This document shows, one piece after another, positions 30,044 through 38,013 of a stretch of DNA of 64,000 bases. The stretch is from Verrucomicrobiaceae bacterium. Its GTDB lineage: Bacteria > Verrucomicrobiota > Verrucomicrobiia > Verrucomicrobiales > Verrucomicrobiaceae. The notes beneath the pieces are model-generated. The model was not told the DNA's origin and made no database searches. It was given only the letters and a program-made list of their open reading frames with translations. A program made the translations under genes and the position numbers. The stretch is from positions 1 through 64,000 of the forward strand of contig JACKQF010000009.1 in assembly GCA_024232965.1 (NCBI GenBank), read 5' to 3'. How positions within the stretch are numbered: position 1 is the stretch's first letter; every line of letters starts with the position of its first letter.

Positions 30044-30984
30044 TAGTTAACCCAACCATTCGACAAACGGCTGGTTCGCGTCCGAGTCGTCGCGGTTCTG
30101 CCTTGATGGTCATGATCTGGGCGGTGCTCATGATGAGTGTCACCGTCATGGGCGTGGTCGAATACATGAGCTACGCTGCGGACGAAGGCATCCTGAACAA
30201 TGCGGAGTTTCGCGCGCTTTACATGGCAGAGTGTGGGCTGGCAGTTGGGTTGCATCCCAGCGCACGTCGTGGGGATCTTGTCTTGAAGCAGAAGGTCGGG
30301 GCGGACAGTGGATTTGATGTCGTGATCAATTACGAGGGGGCCCGCATTCCGGCGAACTTCATGACCGACGACCGCTTGCGCGAGGCGGTCTACAATTTGT
30401 TTGTGCGCTGGGGATTGAACGGAGACCAAGCAGCCATCGCGGTTGATTCGCTTTCTGATTGGCAGGACACGGACGATGAACCGCGTGCCAATGGGGCGGA
30501 ATCCGACTTCTACAAACTGCACGGCATTTACAGCGCGCCTGGGCAGAGGGGCTTTATCAATGTGGATGAGATGTTGCAGGTGCGCGGCATGAACGTAGTG
30601 GACCGATTGAAGCCCGACTGGCGTGACTACTTCAGCGTCTATGGAGATGGCACGATCGATTTGCGCACCGCCTTTCGCGATACCTTGCTGGCAGTCACTG
30701 GCTCCTCTGAGACGGATGTGGATCGTTTCATCCGCGAGCGTGATGGAGCCGACGGCATCCCCGGGACCGAAGACGACAAGCGCATCTCGGACAATGAGTC
30801 CTTTCGTCTGCTCGGACTCGAGGGGGATCGCGCGGCGGAGTTGAAAGCGACGCTGACCAGCGATGATCGGGTGCGCAGGATCACCAGCACCGGTTACGTG
30901 GGGGAGAAGCGTGCGCAGATCATCGTCGTCGCTCGACGGGGCGACGATCGGTCATTGACGTATCTCGCGCGGATCGAGGAGTGA
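30040..30984 (+). CDS. gspK: GspK-like minor pseudopilin
   Basis: Protein of 314 residues. The leader ends SRRG and the helix SALMVMIWAVLMMSVTVMG lacks the Glu at mature position 5, the known hallmark of GspK. The long body includes the GspK helical insert region (VDSLSDWQDTDDEPRANGAE) and FINVDEMLQVRGM. It closes with a strand ending VVARRGDDRSLTYLARIEE. The ATG overlaps the gspJ stop as ATGA, with AGGAGG just upstream. It is the last gene of the run; gspC, gspD, gspL and gspM do not follow. Confidence 0.85.
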   Translation: MIVNPTIRQTAGSRPSRRGSALMVMIWAVLMMSVTVMGVVEYMSYAADEGILNNAEFRALYMAECGLAVGLHPSARRGDLVLKQKVGADSGFDVVINYEGARIPANFMTDDRLREAVYNLFVRWGLNGDQAAIAVDSLSDWQDTDDEPRANGAESDFYKLHGIYSAPGQRGFINVDEMLQVRGMNVVDRLKPDWRDYFSVYGDGTIDLRTAFRDTLLAVTGSSETDVDRFIRERDGADGIPGTEDDKRISDNESFRLLGLEGDRAAELKATLTSDDRVRRITSTGYVGEKRAQIIVVARRGDDRSLTYLARIEE

Positions 30985-31042
30985 AAAAGGACCCATCTAC
31001 TCTGGCAATGATCGGCTGTTTGTGGCATGGCTGGAGGCTCTG

Positions 31043-32293
31043 ATGCTGCACTCTCGCAAACCTGCTGTCGTTTTTATCTTCATCACTCTGTTCCTGGATA
31101 TTCTGGGCGTGGGTTTGATTGTGCCGATCCTTCCGAAGTTGATTGAGGAATTCAAAGGCGGGGATGTGGAGAAGGCTGCGCAGATGGTGGGGCTAATGGC
31201 TGCGCTGTATTCTGGGATGCAGTTTCTTTGCGCACCCTTTTTGGGCAGCCTTTCGGATCAGGTGGGACGGCGGAAGGTGATCCTACTCTCGGTTTTTGGC
31301 AGTGGGATCGACTACCTTTTGCTGGCCTTCGCGCCCTCGCTGGGCTGGTTCTTCATTGGGCGGATGATCTCTGGGATCACGGGGGCGAACTACAGTGCGG
31401 CGACGGCATACATCGCGGATGTGACGCCAAAGGAAAAGCGGGCGCAGGCTTTTGGTCTGGTGGGCGCGGCCTTCGGTTTGGGCTTCATTGCGGGGCCGGC
31501 GATTGGGGGCCTACTCGGGCACTATGGCCTGCGGGTGCCGTTCTTTGCGGCGGCGGGTTTGACCTTGGTCAACTGGTTGTACGGATTGCTGGTTTTGCCG
31601 GAGTCTTTGGCTCCTGAAAACCGGCGCCAGTTCAGTTGGTCGCGATCAAATCCCTTTGGGGCGCTGCTAGCGCTGAAGCGCTATCCGATGGTGCTGGAAT
31701 TGGCGGGTGTGTGGTTTTTGCTGAGCTTTGCCCATCAGGTTTACCCGAGCACTTGGGTGCTGTACATGGATCATCGCTTTGGCTGGGGTGTGCGCGAGAC
31801 GGGGTTATCGCTGGCGCTGGTGGGCGTGACTTCGGCGATTGTGTCGGGTGGCCTGACGCGATTGATCATTCCGCGCATCGGCGAAAGGCGCGCGGTGCTG
31901 TGGGGGATCGGGATTGGGGTGGTGGAGTATGCTTGCTTCGGATCGGCGACTGCGGGTTGGATGATTTACACGATCATTGTCTTTGGTGCGGTCGCAGGCA
32001 TCGCCAATCCGGCTGCGCAGGGAATCGTGTCGCAATCGGTGGCGGCGGATGAGCAAGGAGTGGTTCAGGGCACGCTGAATAGTCTGGCTAGTGTCGCCGG
32101 GATCTTGGGGCCCCCAACTGCGGCGACTTTGTTCGGTTACTTCATCTCGGACCATGCGCCTGTGCATCTGCCGGGCGCGGCATTTTACCTGAGCGCGTGT
32201 GTCGATACCGTGGCGCTGGTTTTGGCAGTGCGGGCGTTTCGCAAGATCAAAGTGCGTGCAGATGCCGAACGGGCTTCAGAGGAGTTGCGCTAG
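31043..32293 (+). CDS. MFS transporter, TetA-like drug:H+ antiporter group
   Basis: Inner-membrane protein of 416 residues with about 12 membrane helices. The N-terminus FIFITLFLDILGVGLIVPILPKL and motif A GSLSDQVGRRKVILL match the TetA/multidrug resistance branch of the major facilitator superfamily. The motif C region GLGFIAGPAIGGLLG suggests an antiporter. The ATG at 31043 is preceded by GGAGG at 31033-31037, one of the few clear ribosome-binding sites in this window, which decides the start over the GTG at 31022. The substrate is unknown. Its last 18 bases overlap the convergent phosphatase gene. Confidence 0.9.
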   Translation: MLHSRKPAVVFIFITLFLDILGVGLIVPILPKLIEEFKGGDVEKAAQMVGLMAALYSGMQFLCAPFLGSLSDQVGRRKVILLSVFGSGIDYLLLAFAPSLGWFFIGRMISGITGANYSAATAYIADVTPKEKRAQAFGLVGAAFGLGFIAGPAIGGLLGHYGLRVPFFAAAGLTLVNWLYGLLVLPESLAPENRRQFSWSRSNPFGALLALKRYPMVLELAGVWFLLSFAHQVYPSTWVLYMDHRFGWGVRETGLSLALVGVTSAIVSGGLTRLIIPRIGERRAVLWGIGIGVVEYACFGSATAGWMIYTIIVFGAVAGIANPAAQGIVSQSVAADEQGVVQGTLNSLASVAGILGPPTAATLFGYFISDHAPVHLPGAAFYLSACVDTVALVLAVRAFRKIKVRADAERASEELR

Positions 32294-32809
32294 CGCTGCT
32301 TGTAACTCGGTGGTGGAGTCTAGCGTGGTGGTTGCGGGCACGGTGATCTCTTTTTCTCCGCGAATGCGTATGGTGATGGGTATTCCTGCGTTGTGTGCCA
32401 TCTGGATATCGCGATCGTGATCTCCGATCAGGAGGCTGTGCGCGGTGTCGATGTGCAAGTCCTTGACGGCGTTGTGGATCATCTCTGCGCTAGGCTTGCG
32501 GCAGGTGCAGGTGCCGGCGAGATGGGTGCATGAGTAGATGCCGTCGAAGGTGGCGTTTTCTTGATGGAGTGCTGCCTGCATCCGGGCGTGGATATTATCG
32601 AGATCTGCCTGTGACATGACGCCTTTACCGACGCCCTGCTGGCTGGTGACGAGCACCGTGAGGTAGCCTTTTTCTTTGCACAGGCGCAGCGCATCAATGA
32701 CGCCGGGGCTGAAATGAAACGCATCCCAAGTCGTGACGTAGCCCGCGCCTGGGGAGACGTTGACGACGCCATCGCGATCAAAAAAAACAGCGCGATGAGC
32801 CGGGGTCAT
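32276..32809 (-). CDS. HAD-family phosphatase, GmhB/HisB-N-like
   Basis: Enzyme of 177 residues predicted to remove a phosphate from a sugar bisphosphate or histidinol phosphate. The HAD nucleophile motif is DRDGVVN (Asp11 and Asp13), followed by VTSQQGVGKG and the closing LLIGDHDRDIQMAHNAG. A zinc-binding set CTH...CTCRKP matches the GmhB and HisB-N group, with a shortened loop between the Cys pairs. GmhB makes a precursor of LPS heptose. The ATG at 32809 overlaps the ribD stop (ATGA), so the two are translationally coupled. An upstream ATG at 32824 would add five residues. Confidence 0.85.
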   Translation of the reverse strand: MTPAHRAVFFDRDGVVNVSPGAGYVTTWDAFHFSPGVIDALRLCKEKGYLTVLVTSQQGVGKGVMSQADLDNIHARMQAALHQENATFDGIYSCTHLAGTCTCRKPSAEMIHNAVKDLHIDTAHSLLIGDHDRDIQMAHNAGIPITIRIRGEKEITVPATTTLDSTTELQAALAQLL

Positions 32810-33861
32810 GAGGGTGGGTTCCATTTGGGGTATCCTGAAACGAGGACGTTGTCACCCATGGGGAGGAGGCGGACATCGTCGAGTTCGATCGACGCTGGCA
32901 GTGGTAGTCCAGCGATGGATGGACGCCCGCTGCCGCAAATTCTAGGGGCGATGTACCAGTGGACTTCATCGACCTGGCGACATTGGAAGGCCTGCCCAAG
33001 GATGATGCCGCCACCTTCAACGAGAACGGAGGTGATGCCGCGCTTAGCGAGATCTCGCAGCACGTCCATGAAATCCATGCCGTGAAGGACAATGGTGCGG
33101 TCTTTGTATTCGTCTGTGAAAAGGAGCGAGTCTGAAGGTAAGTTTCCAGAACGGGTCAGGACGACACGCCAAGGCTGCTCCTTTTTCGTCGAGCTGCTGC
33201 CGTCGCGGAGGGTCAGCTTGGGGTTATCGCGGCGTAAGGTCTCTGCGCCGATGAGGATGGCATCGACACGCATCCGCAGGCGGCGGCCGTGGGCTCGCGC
33301 GGAATCGCTGGTGATCCACTGCGGTTCCCCTGGCGGGCGGGTAAGGCGCCCATCGAGGCTCTGACCAGCCTTGGCGATGACGTAGGGCAGGCCGGTGGTG
33401 ATCCACTTCGTGAATGGGCGAATCAAGTTTTCGCATGCCGTGGCTAGCACGCCGGAACTGACGGAGATGCCTGCTGCCTTGAGGATATCATCGGCGCAAC
33501 CGGCGTGGCTGGGGTTCGGATCTTTGGCACCGTAGACGACGCGTTTGATCCCTGCGGCTTTCAGGGCCTCGGTGCATGGCGGGGTGCGGCCGCTAGTAGA
33601 GCAAGGCTCGAGTGTGACATATGCAGTCGCACCTTTGATGAGTCGGGGATGGTTTGCCTGGGCATCACGCAGGGCTTCGATCTCTGCGTGTGGACCTCCC
33701 GCTTTTTGGTGATGTCCGGAACCGATCTTGCGTTCGTCTGCAACGATGACAGCGCCCACAGGTGGGTTGGGGCTGGTCAGGCCGACACCGCGTCGGGCTT
33801 CATCGAGTGCCATCTCCATCCAGCGGTTGTCGGGATTGTTTGATTCGTTGGAATTGAGCAT
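32806..33861 (-). CDS. ribD: bifunctional riboflavin deaminase/reductase
   Basis: Carries out the second and third steps of riboflavin synthesis: deamination of the pyrimidine, then reduction of the ribose side chain with NADPH. The protein has 351 residues. The N-terminal deaminase has the zinc site HAE (His58, Glu60) and PCSTSGRTPPC (Cys87, Cys96). The C-terminal reductase starts near YVIAKAGQSLDGRL and includes ITSDSARAHGRRLRMRVDAI and SVLVEGGG. The ATG at 33861 gives the usual MEMALDEARRG start region. It is divergent from the GspF-like gene at 33978 and overlaps the phosphatase gene downstream. No other rib gene is near. Confidence 0.95.
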   Translation of the reverse strand: MLNSNESNNPDNRWMEMALDEARRGVGLTSPNPPVGAVIVADERKIGSGHHQKAGGPHAEIEALRDAQANHPRLIKGATAYVTLEPCSTSGRTPPCTEALKAAGIKRVVYGAKDPNPSHAGCADDILKAAGISVSSGVLATACENLIRPFTKWITTGLPYVIAKAGQSLDGRLTRPPGEPQWITSDSARAHGRRLRMRVDAILIGAETLRRDNPKLTLRDGSSSTKKEQPWRVVLTRSGNLPSDSLLFTDEYKDRTIVLHGMDFMDVLRDLAKRGITSVLVEGGGIILGQAFQCRQVDEVHWYIAPRICGSGRPSIAGLPLPASIELDDVRLLPMGDNVLVSGYPKWNPPS

Positions 33862-33977
33862 TTGCGGCGGATCAGACTGAAAATGAGTGGTGATAGTGTG
33901 CCTAATGTGACAGGAACGCAAGTTTACGCTGGTCGTTAGGCCGAAGCCGGGAGACACTGCGTTGATTCTATTTTCTG

Positions 33978-34961
33978 ATGAACGCTACTGACAAAGCCGT
34001 CCTCTACCACGAAATGGCCAAGCTTACCGGCGCAGATTTTCATCTGGATCGGTCGGTGGAGCTCCTGCTGGATCAAGGCCCACCGACGGCGCGGCGGGTG
34101 TGGTTATCAGGTGTGGCTGATGGGCTGCGTGCAGGTCAGGGGATCACGGAATCGATTCGTGGTGGTAAAGATGTCGATGCGTCGGAACTGGAGCTCGCAC
34201 TGATCTCTGCTGGTGAAAAGAGCGGTCGCCTAGAGCAGGCATTTGAGCACTTGGGGCGCTATTACGAGTCTGCGGCGGACAGCGCCAGCAAGGCCAAGTC
34301 AGCATTGATCTATCCACTGATCCTAGCGCACCTGGCGATCTTGGTGCCAGCGGTACCAACTCTGATTCTGGGCACATCGCCTGGTGGCTGGTGGGTCATC
34401 GTTTTGCCAATCACGATCCTTTGGGGGGGCATTGCGGGGCTAGTTTATGTTTGGAAGTTCTTAGCGCGGAAGGCGCAAACTTCGCCTGCTGCGGATGGTT
34501 GGCTTAACAGGGTGCCGCTGGTGGGTGGGGCACGCAAGCACTGGGCCTTGGCAAGGTTTTGTCAGGTGTTTCATTCAGCCTTGCTTGCAGCGATTCGCAT
34601 GCAGGAGTGCCTGCGGTTGGCAGGGGCATCTTCAGGCAGTGGTGCGATGGCGGCAGCGGCGACTCGCGCGGAGGCGATGGTGGCGGATGGTCAGCCCTTG
34701 GGCGTGTCACTGCGGGCGGCGGGCGGTTTCCCAAGGTTGTTCGCGGACTCGGTTTCGACGGCGGAGGAATCCGGCACCTTGGATCGTGAGTTGGAGCGTT
34801 GGGCCAAGGCGGAGACGCAAATGGCGGTGAGCGCAACCGATCGCGCGGCGACTTGGATGCCGAAGATCGCATACGGACTCGCGGTGCTTTTCATTGTCTG
34901 GAAAATCGTCAGCATGATGAGCGCCTACTACTTCGGCATCATGAGCATCGGTGAAAACTGA
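33978..34961 (+). CDS. orphan GspF/PilC-like inner-membrane protein
   Basis: Protein of 327 residues with two T2SSF-like domains: LISAGEKSGRLEQAFEHLGRYY in the first and SVSTAEESGTLDRELERWAK in the second, the conserved helix of GspF. Three membrane segments lie near 112-135, 138-160 and 295-320. It is shorter than the main GspF and lacks the usual N-terminal FxYxA region. No ATPase or pilin gene is adjacent; the neighbours are ribD (divergent) and an exported beta-propeller 37 bp downstream. It may serve the pseudopilin locus 3 kb upstream or a separate fibre system. Confidence 0.85.
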   Translation: MNATDKAVLYHEMAKLTGADFHLDRSVELLLDQGPPTARRVWLSGVADGLRAGQGITESIRGGKDVDASELELALISAGEKSGRLEQAFEHLGRYYESAADSASKAKSALIYPLILAHLAILVPAVPTLILGTSPGGWWVIVLPITILWGGIAGLVYVWKFLARKAQTSPAADGWLNRVPLVGGARKHWALARFCQVFHSALLAAIRMQECLRLAGASSGSGAMAAAATRAEAMVADGQPLGVSLRAAGGFPRLFADSVSTAEESGTLDRELERWAKAETQMAVSATDRAATWMPKIAYGLAVLFIVWKIVSMMSAYYFGIMSIGEN

Positions 34962-34998
34962 GCTGCGAGTTTGCACGGCATGCGACGTAGTTCTTCCC

Positions 34999-37698
34999 AT
35001 GCAAAAAGTGCTGCTTCTGTCTCTGTGTGCTTTCCTTTCCATCCCCGCTGCGGCGGAGGACTGGCCGCAGTTCATGTTCAATTCCGCCCATTCCGGCAAT
35101 GCGGCGCAGATCGATCTGGATGTGGAAAACCTAGGCCTGCAAGGCGCGGTGGCGATGAGCGATGGCATCTACACCTCGCCGGTTGTTGCTGATGGCAAGG
35201 TGTTCGTCGTCGATGGCTCGGGGCTGTGTGCTTGCTTTGATGCGGCGACGCTCAAACCCGTCTGGAAGTTCCAGAGCAAAGGCGGGAAGCAAAACGTGAA
35301 CAACGTCAGCTCACCATCCGTCGTCGGTAAGTATCTGCACTTTGGCACCACGGCGGGGATTTATTATGTGCTGGATCGCGCAACTGGTGCGGTGGTGAAG
35401 GAGATCGATTGCGGCGAGCCAATCTTCAGCACGCCGGTCATTGGCAAGGAGCGCGTCTATGTTGCCACGCTCGGTGCTCAAGTGTTCGCTCTGACCTATG
35501 CCGGGGAGCAGCAGTGGAAGTGGGATTTTGTCAAGGAGGTCATCCAGTTTGATGGGAACCGCTGGAGCGGCGAATCCTGGGCCACGTTTTGCACGGAGCG
35601 CATGCTCAAGACGCTGAAGCCCGGCACGACGCCAACCTCCAGCGATGGTCGCGTGACGTGGCGCGACCACTTTGTTTGTTCAAGGGACATCTGCCTGATC
35701 AAGAGCAAGGTCGTCGTCATTCCAGCGGGGGGGAGGACTTTGTTTCTTGAAGACACAGGCGCTGCCCCCAGGCTAAAGGCGACGGGCGAGATCCCCGACT
35801 GGTCTGGCAAAGAATTCCCCGCGACCTTTGGTCAAAGTGCGGATGACGAGGGCAATGTCTATGTGCAATGGCATCGCCGCGATAACGCCGGACGTGTGGA
35901 CATCATGCGTCTGGAAGGCGATACGCTGACGACAGGTGACTTTGTGCCCGGCACCGATACGAACATCCGCATGGATGGGCTGATGAGCTTTTCGCCCGTG
36001 GCGATCCGTGGGCAGGAGGTGTTTCGCGTCAAGCCGGAGAGTGGGCGCGGATTGATTGGGCATCGCATGGATACCAAGGTGTCGCGCGTCCTGAGTGAGG
36101 CAGGTGCCATCGCGCCGCCGGTGCTCACCCAAGAGCACGCGATCTTTGGCACCCTCGATGGCACTGTGGTCTTTGCTTCGTTGAGTGGTGGCAAGACGGT
36201 GACGCTGGGTGGCAATCGAGCTGCAATCTCGGCCCCGGTGGCGGTGTCCGATGGTCGAGTCTTTGTGGCGTGTGAAGATGGGCTGCTCTTCGTGATCGGG
36301 CCAAATCCGAACAAGGAACTCGTCGCGATCCAGACTAACCTCTCTGGCATCCGATCACCCCTCGCTGGCATACTCGCGGCTTCGAAATTCGACTGGTATA
36401 CGAACTACGGCAACTTTGCCGGGCAAAACTCGAACAACCAGGACCTCGCGCCGCCGTTGCGGATGCGGTGGGTGCGGCGGCTTGAGGGCACGGTCAAGCA
36501 CTTGCCCGTTTGCGGTGGTGGGCGCATGTATACGCACACGGCGGAAGGACAGATCATCGCTTGCGAGCAGGATACGGGGCGGTTGCTGTGGCGGAAGTGG
36601 TGGCCGGATGTGTATCTGAGTTTCACCTCGCCGCTCTACATTGATGGCAAGCTGCTGGTGCCGCAGGCGGGCATCAAGAAGTCCTTCGTGCGTTGTCTCG
36701 ATGCAGAAACCGGCGAAATGCTGTGGGAGGCGCCCTTTACCGGGTCACCCAGTTGGAGTCGGCAATTTCCGCCGGTCGTCGCAGGCAAGATCGCCATCTA
36801 TGCGAGCGGTAGCGGCGATTATGCGCCTCAGGGCAGCGAGAAGCCCTGGACCTTTGGCGGTGATCTTGTGAAGCCTGCGGACGGTCGCGAGGTGATGAGC
36901 TTCATCTACTCGAACGACAATCCGTATTACCCATCGAACCACCATCCGCGTCTTTGGGCCTGGGATCTCGACACCGGCAAGGTGGTGTGGGAGAAGGACT
37001 TCTTTGATCAAGGTCGCGGCGGCAATGACTGCGGCATCTGCATTCTCGATGGTAAGCTCTACTACAGTGTCTTCTTCGGCTACGATGCAGACACGAAGCG
37101 GCGTCGCGGTCTCCCGGTGGAAAACAACGGCCTGACTTGCTGCATCGATCCGCAGACTGGGAAGATTCTCTGGCAGACGAACGAGTATTACGTCACCGCC
37201 AAGTGCACACTGAGCGCCCGCGATGGGAAGCTCTACATTGGCGGTTACAACAAGGCACAGCAAGGCACGGATGACCGCTTTGTCTGGTGCTTGGACGCGA
37301 ATACCGGCAAGTTGGTGTGGAAATCAGATGCCGTGACCTCTGCGCTGAATGTCGTCAGCGTCGGGGAGCACTTCATGTTTTCCAACGCCTTGCGCGGTAA
37401 GGGCAATGTCTTTGATCGCACTACGGGCAAGGTCGTTTACAGCATCCAGACGAACTACGCCTGCTGCCGCTTCACGCTTTCGGAGCCCTTTGTGCTCGGA
37501 GCCAACATGGACATGATCGATCTATCCCAGAACGGTAAGCTGGTTTCGACGGGCCCCGCCATTGATTCGCGAGAATGCCTGGGCGCGGTCGTGTCGAACG
37601 GACGTATCTTCTACACCTCGCAGGCGAGTGGCTTCGTGGTCTCGCAGAGCTACGGGCCGGAGTCAAAGGATCTACCGGCGGCCTGGGAAGTGCGCTGA
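34999..37698 (+). CDS. exported PQQ-like beta-propeller protein
   Basis: Protein of 899 residues with a signal peptide (MQKVLLLSLCAFLSIPAAA, then EDWPQF, a common start for this group). It contains repeated beta-propeller blades of the pyrroloquinoline-quinone type, with many copies of the pattern GKVxxxDxxTGxxxW (for example LDAETGEMLWEAP, LDTGKVVWEKDFF, LDANTGKLVWKSD). Two propellers are likely, splitting near residue 460. Such proteins are abundant in Verrucomicrobiota and Planctomycetota. Some are dehydrogenases and others are scaffolds like BamB, and no quinone-binding or haem motif could be confirmed here. The gene starts 37 bp after the GspF-like gene. Confidence 0.85.
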   Translation: MQKVLLLSLCAFLSIPAAAEDWPQFMFNSAHSGNAAQIDLDVENLGLQGAVAMSDGIYTSPVVADGKVFVVDGSGLCACFDAATLKPVWKFQSKGGKQNVNNVSSPSVVGKYLHFGTTAGIYYVLDRATGAVVKEIDCGEPIFSTPVIGKERVYVATLGAQVFALTYAGEQQWKWDFVKEVIQFDGNRWSGESWATFCTERMLKTLKPGTTPTSSDGRVTWRDHFVCSRDICLIKSKVVVIPAGGRTLFLEDTGAAPRLKATGEIPDWSGKEFPATFGQSADDEGNVYVQWHRRDNAGRVDIMRLEGDTLTTGDFVPGTDTNIRMDGLMSFSPVAIRGQEVFRVKPESGRGLIGHRMDTKVSRVLSEAGAIAPPVLTQEHAIFGTLDGTVVFASLSGGKTVTLGGNRAAISAPVAVSDGRVFVACEDGLLFVIGPNPNKELVAIQTNLSGIRSPLAGILAASKFDWYTNYGNFAGQNSNNQDLAPPLRMRWVRRLEGTVKHLPVCGGGRMYTHTAEGQIIACEQDTGRLLWRKWWPDVYLSFTSPLYIDGKLLVPQAGIKKSFVRCLDAETGEMLWEAPFTGSPSWSRQFPPVVAGKIAIYASGSGDYAPQGSEKPWTFGGDLVKPADGREVMSFIYSNDNPYYPSNHHPRLWAWDLDTGKVVWEKDFFDQGRGGNDCGICILDGKLYYSVFFGYDADTKRRRGLPVENNGLTCCIDPQTGKILWQTNEYYVTAKCTLSARDGKLYIGGYNKAQQGTDDRFVWCLDANTGKLVWKSDAVTSALNVVSVGEHFMFSNALRGKGNVFDRTTGKVVYSIQTNYACCRFTLSEPFVLGANMDMIDLSQNGKLVSTGPAIDSRECLGAVVSNGRIFYTSQASGFVVSQSYGPESKDLPAAWEVR

Positions 37699-37797
37699 GG
37701 ACGTGCGAAGCTTGTTCGTGCTCGTCCTCGGCCTCCACGCCCCACCCCTGTATTCAGGCTCGCCAGAGCACGATCCCCAGCGCCGACCACCGCCCCA

Positions 37798-37818
37798 AAG
37801 CATTCTGGCGAATGCTCC
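37798..37818 (+). repeat. left copy of a 21-bp inverted palindromic repeat
   Basis: AAGCATTCTGGCGAATGCTCC is present here and its exact reverse complement lies at 39941-39961. The core is itself a hairpin, AGCATTC-TGGC-GAATGCT (37799-37816). Upstream flanks also share CCCCAGC and CCCCA, so the copies are parts of a longer diverged element. The pair brackets the acyltransferase-aminotransferase fusion gene. Confidence 0.75.
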
Positions 37819-37937
37819 TCTCCTCAGAGCCCCTTTCCCCACGATCTGGTGACGGGATGCACAAGGGGAAAGCGTCCGCTGACTGCGCTCCGACCACTGG
37901 ATAGCGGCCCTTCACCACTTGCAGCGCATCTTGGGCC

Positions 37938-37962
37938 CCGCCATCGATCAAAACGATGGCGG
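37938..37962. repeat. intergenic hairpin, CCGCCAT family
   Basis: The nine-base arms CCGCCATCG and CGATGGCGG flank a seven-base loop. The hairpin at 45952-45978 shares seven of these arm pairs plus one compensatory change. It sits 240 bp past the beta-propeller gene. No T-run follows, so a simple terminator is unlikely. Confidence 0.6.
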
Positions 37963-38013
37963 ATTGAATTAATCTATGAGGTGGTCTGATCATCCCGTGG
38001 GACTCTTCGCCAT

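Larger units (their letters stand above)
37699..38013. other. intergenic stretch with two palindromes
   Basis: These 315 bases hold no convincing gene on either strand. They contain the palindrome at 37798-37818, whose inverted twin lies beyond the next gene, and the hairpin at 37938-37962. The promoter of the following fusion gene is expected in the last 50 bases; ATTGAATTAATCTATGAG near 37963 is the most AT-rich part. Confidence 0.5.

Noticed and set aside
29554..30522. Minus-strand Pro-rich frame of 322 codons
   Set aside because: It is the reverse strand of the Gly-rich gspJ tail; poly-Pro is the automatic complement of GGN codons.
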